Positions 61,331 through 64,000 of a stretch of DNA of 64,000 bases are shown here, piece after piece. Position 1 is the first letter of the stretch. Each line of letters begins with the position of its first letter. A model generated the notes under the pieces. It was not told where the DNA came from. It was given only the letters and a program-made list of their open reading frames with translations, and did no database searches. Origin of the DNA: GCA-003244245 sp050699595 (GTDB lineage: Bacteria; Actinomycetota; Actinomycetes; Mycobacteriales; Pseudonocardiaceae); the NCBI GenBank assembly GCA_050699595.1, contig JBOHFI010000016.1, positions 1 through 64,000 on the forward strand, written 5' to 3'. The position numbers and the translations under genes were made by a program.

Positions 61331-62032
61331 GTGGAACAGCATAGCGGCATCGGCGTGCTGGATAAAGCCGTCATGGTGATGCGCACGGTCGCCGCCAACC
61401 CCTGCGGGCTGGCCGAGTTGTGCGCCCGTACCGGGCTGCCCCGAGCCACCGCTCACCGACTGGCGGTGGGGATGGAAGTACACCGGCTGCTCAGCAGAGG
61501 TAGCGACGGACGGTGGCGCCCCGGACCCGCGTTGCGCGAGTTGGGCGAAGGCGCGCTGGACCCGTTGCTCGACGCCGCCGCGATGGTGCTGCCCCGACTG
61601 CGCGACGTCACCGGCGAGAGCGTCCAGCTCTACCGGCGGGACGGGATGACCAGGATCTGTGTGGCGGCCGCCGAGCCGCACAGCGGCCTGCGCGACACCG
61701 TCCCGGTGGGAGCCCGGCTACCGATGACGGCCGGGTCGGGCGCGAAGATCTTGGCCGCGTGGGCCGACCCGGCCACCCAGCACGCCGTGCTCGGCGAGGC
61801 CGTATTCGGCGATCGGACCCTCCTGGAGGTCCGCAGGCGGGGCTGGGCGCAGAGCGTGGCCGAACGCGAGTCCGGGGTGGCCAGTGTCTCCGCCCCGGTG
61901 CGCGACGGCGCCGGCGCCGTGATCGCCGCGGTGTCGGTGTCCGGCCCGGTGGAGCGGATCGGCCGGCGGCCGGGCGTCCGCTGGGCCGCCGACCTCCTGG
62001 CCGCCGCCGAGGCGCTGCACCACCGCCTCTGA
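61331..62032 (+). CDS. ndgR: IclR-family regulator NdgR-like
   Basis: From GTG 61331 it has 233 aa, with an N-terminal winged helix (GIGVLDKAVMVMRTVAANP, then LAELCARTGLPRATAHRLAV) and a C-terminal IclR ligand domain (LRDVTGESVQLYRRDGMTRI, AGSGAKILAAWADP, and ERESGVASVSAPVRDGAGAV). NdgR/AreB regulates leucine and other amino-acid genes and is always divergent from leuCD. Complete. Confidence 0.93.
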   Translation: MEQHSGIGVLDKAVMVMRTVAANPCGLAELCARTGLPRATAHRLAVGMEVHRLLSRGSDGRWRPGPALRELGEGALDPLLDAAAMVLPRLRDVTGESVQLYRRDGMTRICVAAAEPHSGLRDTVPVGARLPMTAGSGAKILAAWADPATQHAVLGEAVFGDRTLLEVRRRGWAQSVAERESGVASVSAPVRDGAGAVIAAVSVSGPVERIGRRPGVRWAADLLAAAEALHHRL

Positions 62033-62179
62033 GCGATCCAGCGAGGAATACCGTCATATCACTTTTAGCAATAATGATCACATCAATCACCCTTTTAGGG
62101 CAACTCGATCGGGTAACAAAGCCGATGATTCCCCCGATGATACTACCGTCAGCAACACCCTGCCGGCGGAAGGATCACG
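62033..62179. promoter_or_regulatory. AT-richer intergenic region before the polysaccharide gene
   Basis: This region is notably less GC-rich than the genes around it. It holds the promoter of the polysaccharide gene and a GGAAGG ribosome site before ATG 62180. Relatives have tRNA genes in this neighbourhood; none was seen here. Confidence 0.45.
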
Positions 62180-64000
62180 ATGGGGTGGATCAGAGCTTGG
62201 CGTCATATAATCATTCCCGGCTGGGACTGCATGGCGTGGGTTGTCGGACTGCTGATCAGTCTCTGGTTCCGCACTGAATTCGACGCCATTCAGGTCGACC
62301 TACCCGGGCTGCTCCGAATCTCCGTCGTCGCGATCGTTATGCAACTGATCGTCGGGATCGGGTTTCATATCTACCGCGGCCGCTATTGGATCGGCAGCAT
62401 CGATGAGGCGCTGAACCTCACCCGTGTCACGGCCATCGTGGGGATCCTGGTGTTCGCACTGGACCTCCTCATCACCCACCCGTGGGTACCGCGCTCGGTT
62501 CCGCCGACGGCCACCCTGATCATGCTGTCGATCGCGGGCGCCGCCCGGCTCGCCGTACGCCGCTACCACGAGCATCGAGCCCGACCTACCGGCACCTCCG
62601 CACAGCGCGTGATCATATTCGGGGCCGGTTCCGCCGGACAGCAGCTGGTGCGCTCCATGCTGTCGGACACCGCGAGCGGCTACCTGCCGGTCGCTCTGAT
62701 CGATGATGACCCGAAAGCCCGAGGCAAGCGCATCGCCGGAGTGTCCGTCCTCGGCGGGCGGAACGACATCGGCGAGGTGGCGCGGAGCACCGAGGCGGGC
62801 TTGCTCGTCTTCGCGGTACCGAGCGCCCGCGCCCCGATCGTGCGCGATGTCTCCCGGGCCGCCATCGAGGCCGGACTCGGTGTGAAGGTGCTGCCCCCGC
62901 TCGATGAGCTGTTCCGCCCGTGGGTCGGCTTCTCCGACATCCGTGACCTCGACATCATCGACCTCCTGGGTCGTCGCCAGGTCGACACCGACATCGCAGG
63001 GATCGCCGGATACCTCGCGAACCGCAAGGTCCTCGTCACCGGCGCGGGCGGATCCATCGGTGCTGAACTGTGTCGCCAGATCCACGAGTTCGGGCCCGCG
63101 GAACTGATGATGCTCGACCGGGACGAATCGGCGCTGCACGCCGTGCAGCTGTCCCTCCACGGTCGCGCGCTGCTGGATTCACCGGAGGTCATCCTCGCCG
63201 ACATCCGGGACGCGGAGGCCGTGCAGGAGATTTTCGCTACCCGTCGGCCGGACGTCGTCTTCCACGCCGCCGCGCTCAAACACCTGACCATGCTGGAGCA
63301 GTATCCCGTCGAAGCGTGGAAGACGAACGTGCTCGGCACGCTGCACGTGGTGGCGGCGGCACGGGCCGCGGGCGTCGAACGGTTCGTCAACATCTCCACA
63401 GACAAGGCCGCGAACCCCACCAGCATGCTGGGCCGGTCCAAGAGAATCGGGGAGCGGCTCGTCGCCGAGGCCGCTGACAGTGCCCGAGGCACATTCCTGT
63501 CGGTGCGGTTCGGGAACGTGTTGGGCAGCCGCGGCTCCGTGCTCACCACCTTCGCCGCGCAGCTGGCGCACGGTGGTCCCCTCACCGTGACCCACCCCGA
63601 TGTCACCCGGTTTCTCATGACCATCCGCGAGGCCGTGCAACTCGTCGTGCAGGCGGCCGCGATCGGCTCGCCCGGTGAGGTGCTCGTGCTCGACATGGGA
63701 CCACCGGTGCGCATCACCGATCTAGCGCATCAGCTGATGGAGCTCGCCGGAAGGTCGGCACGGATCGTGTACACGGGCCTACACGACGGCGAGAAGCTGC
63801 ACGAAGAGCTCTTCGGCGACGGCGAAGAACGTGACCGGCGGCCGCTGCACCCCGGTATCTCCCATGTGTCGGTGCCGTCGCTGGAACCCCTGCGGATGTT
63901 CGAGACCGCGTCGGCGATCGGTCCGGCCAAGGCCCTCATCGAGCTGACCGCGCAACCCGTGCCGACTAAGCCGGAAACCGGCACCGCAGCACCTCGCTGA
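62180..64000 (+). CDS. membrane-bound nucleotide-sugar dehydratase/epimerase (CapD/WbpM-like)
   Basis: The 606-aa protein ends exactly at the window edge with TGA. Four membrane segments lie in the first 130 residues (GWDCMAWVVGLLISLWF, LLRISVVAIVMQLIVGIG, VTAIVGILVFALDLLI, ATLIMLSIAGAARLAV), followed by a CoA-binding-like Rossmann domain (VIIFGAGSAGQQLVRSML) and a short-chain dehydrogenase/epimerase domain: KVLVTGAGGSIGAELCRQIH, DRDESALHAVQLSL, HAAALKHLTMLEQYPVEAWK and NISTDKAANPTSMLGRSKRI. Members dehydrate UDP-GlcNAc for capsule or glycan synthesis. The usual catalytic Tyr is replaced by Met in SMLGRSK, as in that subfamily. Confidence 0.9.
   Translation: MGWIRAWRHIIIPGWDCMAWVVGLLISLWFRTEFDAIQVDLPGLLRISVVAIVMQLIVGIGFHIYRGRYWIGSIDEALNLTRVTAIVGILVFALDLLITHPWVPRSVPPTATLIMLSIAGAARLAVRRYHEHRARPTGTSAQRVIIFGAGSAGQQLVRSMLSDTASGYLPVALIDDDPKARGKRIAGVSVLGGRNDIGEVARSTEAGLLVFAVPSARAPIVRDVSRAAIEAGLGVKVLPPLDELFRPWVGFSDIRDLDIIDLLGRRQVDTDIAGIAGYLANRKVLVTGAGGSIGAELCRQIHEFGPAELMMLDRDESALHAVQLSLHGRALLDSPEVILADIRDAEAVQEIFATRRPDVVFHAAALKHLTMLEQYPVEAWKTNVLGTLHVVAAARAAGVERFVNISTDKAANPTSMLGRSKRIGERLVAEAADSARGTFLSVRFGNVLGSRGSVLTTFAAQLAHGGPLTVTHPDVTRFLMTIREAVQLVVQAAAIGSPGEVLVLDMGPPVRITDLAHQLMELAGRSARIVYTGLHDGEKLHEELFGDGEERDRRPLHPGISHVSVPSLEPLRMFETASAIGPAKALIELTAQPVPTKPETGTAAPR

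Noticed and set aside
61259..61681. N-terminal extension of the leuC frame
   Set aside because: It lies antisense to ndgR and across the operator; the family start MGRTLAAKVWD is at 61258.
1..64000. CRISPR arrays
   Set aside because: No series of regularly spaced identical repeats was found; the repeats noted are tandem pairs, one triplet or inverted pairs.
1..64000. tRNA and rRNA genes
   Set aside because: No sequence with the conserved T-loop (GGTTCGA-type) followed by an acceptor stem was found by eye; the likely place after ndgR holds none.

Overview
The window is high-GC actinobacterial chromosome, most like a member of the Pseudonocardiaceae. The evidence is GTG starts, 4-base GTGA/ATGA gene overlaps, strong G/C third-position bias, XRE/DUF5753-DUF6879 regulator modules, a CofC (coenzyme F420) gene, SepIVA, an NdgR-type IclR regulator beside leuCD, and a DUF742 protein. 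Species cannot be fixed from sequence alone.

The backbone is conserved housekeeping DNA in the order mutM-rnc-rpmF-yceD-sepIVA-coaD-rsmD (3.8-8.1 kb), pyc (15.4-18.8), recG and rpmB (31-33.5), ung-thiL-Lrp-DUF3515-ddl (40.6-44.8), gpsA-cofC-ppk-mutT1-leuDC-ndgR (54.3-62.0), then a polysaccharide-biosynthesis dehydratase. From memory this is roughly collinear with M. tuberculosis Rv2924c-Rv2989. All backbone genes are intact.

Four accessory blocks interrupt it. Island I (8.1-15.4 kb) has a GNAT and an asparagine-synthetase-like amide synthetase with a 45-aa peptide gene, an XRE/DUF6879 regulatory module, and an ATP-grasp RiPP (graspetide-type) cluster of precursor, ligase and PIMT-like methyltransferase. 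Island II (18.9-30.9 kb) is a decayed reducing type I PKS (four frame changes plus a deletion across AT/DH) followed by an intact KAS III-like enzyme, a SnoaL-like protein, a frameshifted FG-GAP secreted protein, a SARP/BTAD regulator and an AMP-binding-enzyme fragment. Island III (33.6-40.5 kb) is a divergent locus. On the minus strand it has an ASCH-like protein, an XRE regulator and an atypical M20 hydrolase. On the plus strand it has a tightly overlapped seven-gene operon: AlaDH/PNT-like dehydrogenase, 85-aa protein, NNMT-like methyltransferase, a class I LysRS-like adenylating enzyme without an anticodon domain, a SpeD-like SAM decarboxylase, a small protein, and a short coupled ORF. This is my best candidate for an undescribed biosynthetic system. 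The small protein has a paralog just upstream of the graspetide precursor in island I, linking the two loci. Island IV (44.9-54.3 kb) holds a frameshifted TnpB element with a LexA-box-like site, a truncated cysteine dioxygenase, a cystathionine gamma-synthase/lyase, a NUDIX-XRE pair, small orphan genes, an MNT/HepT pair with a frameshifted HepT, and a lysozyme-like GH25 protein.

Decay marks (frameshifts, truncations, displaced fragments of rsmD and of an XRE gene) are confined to the accessory blocks, as expected for repeated insertion and loss in a conserved frame.
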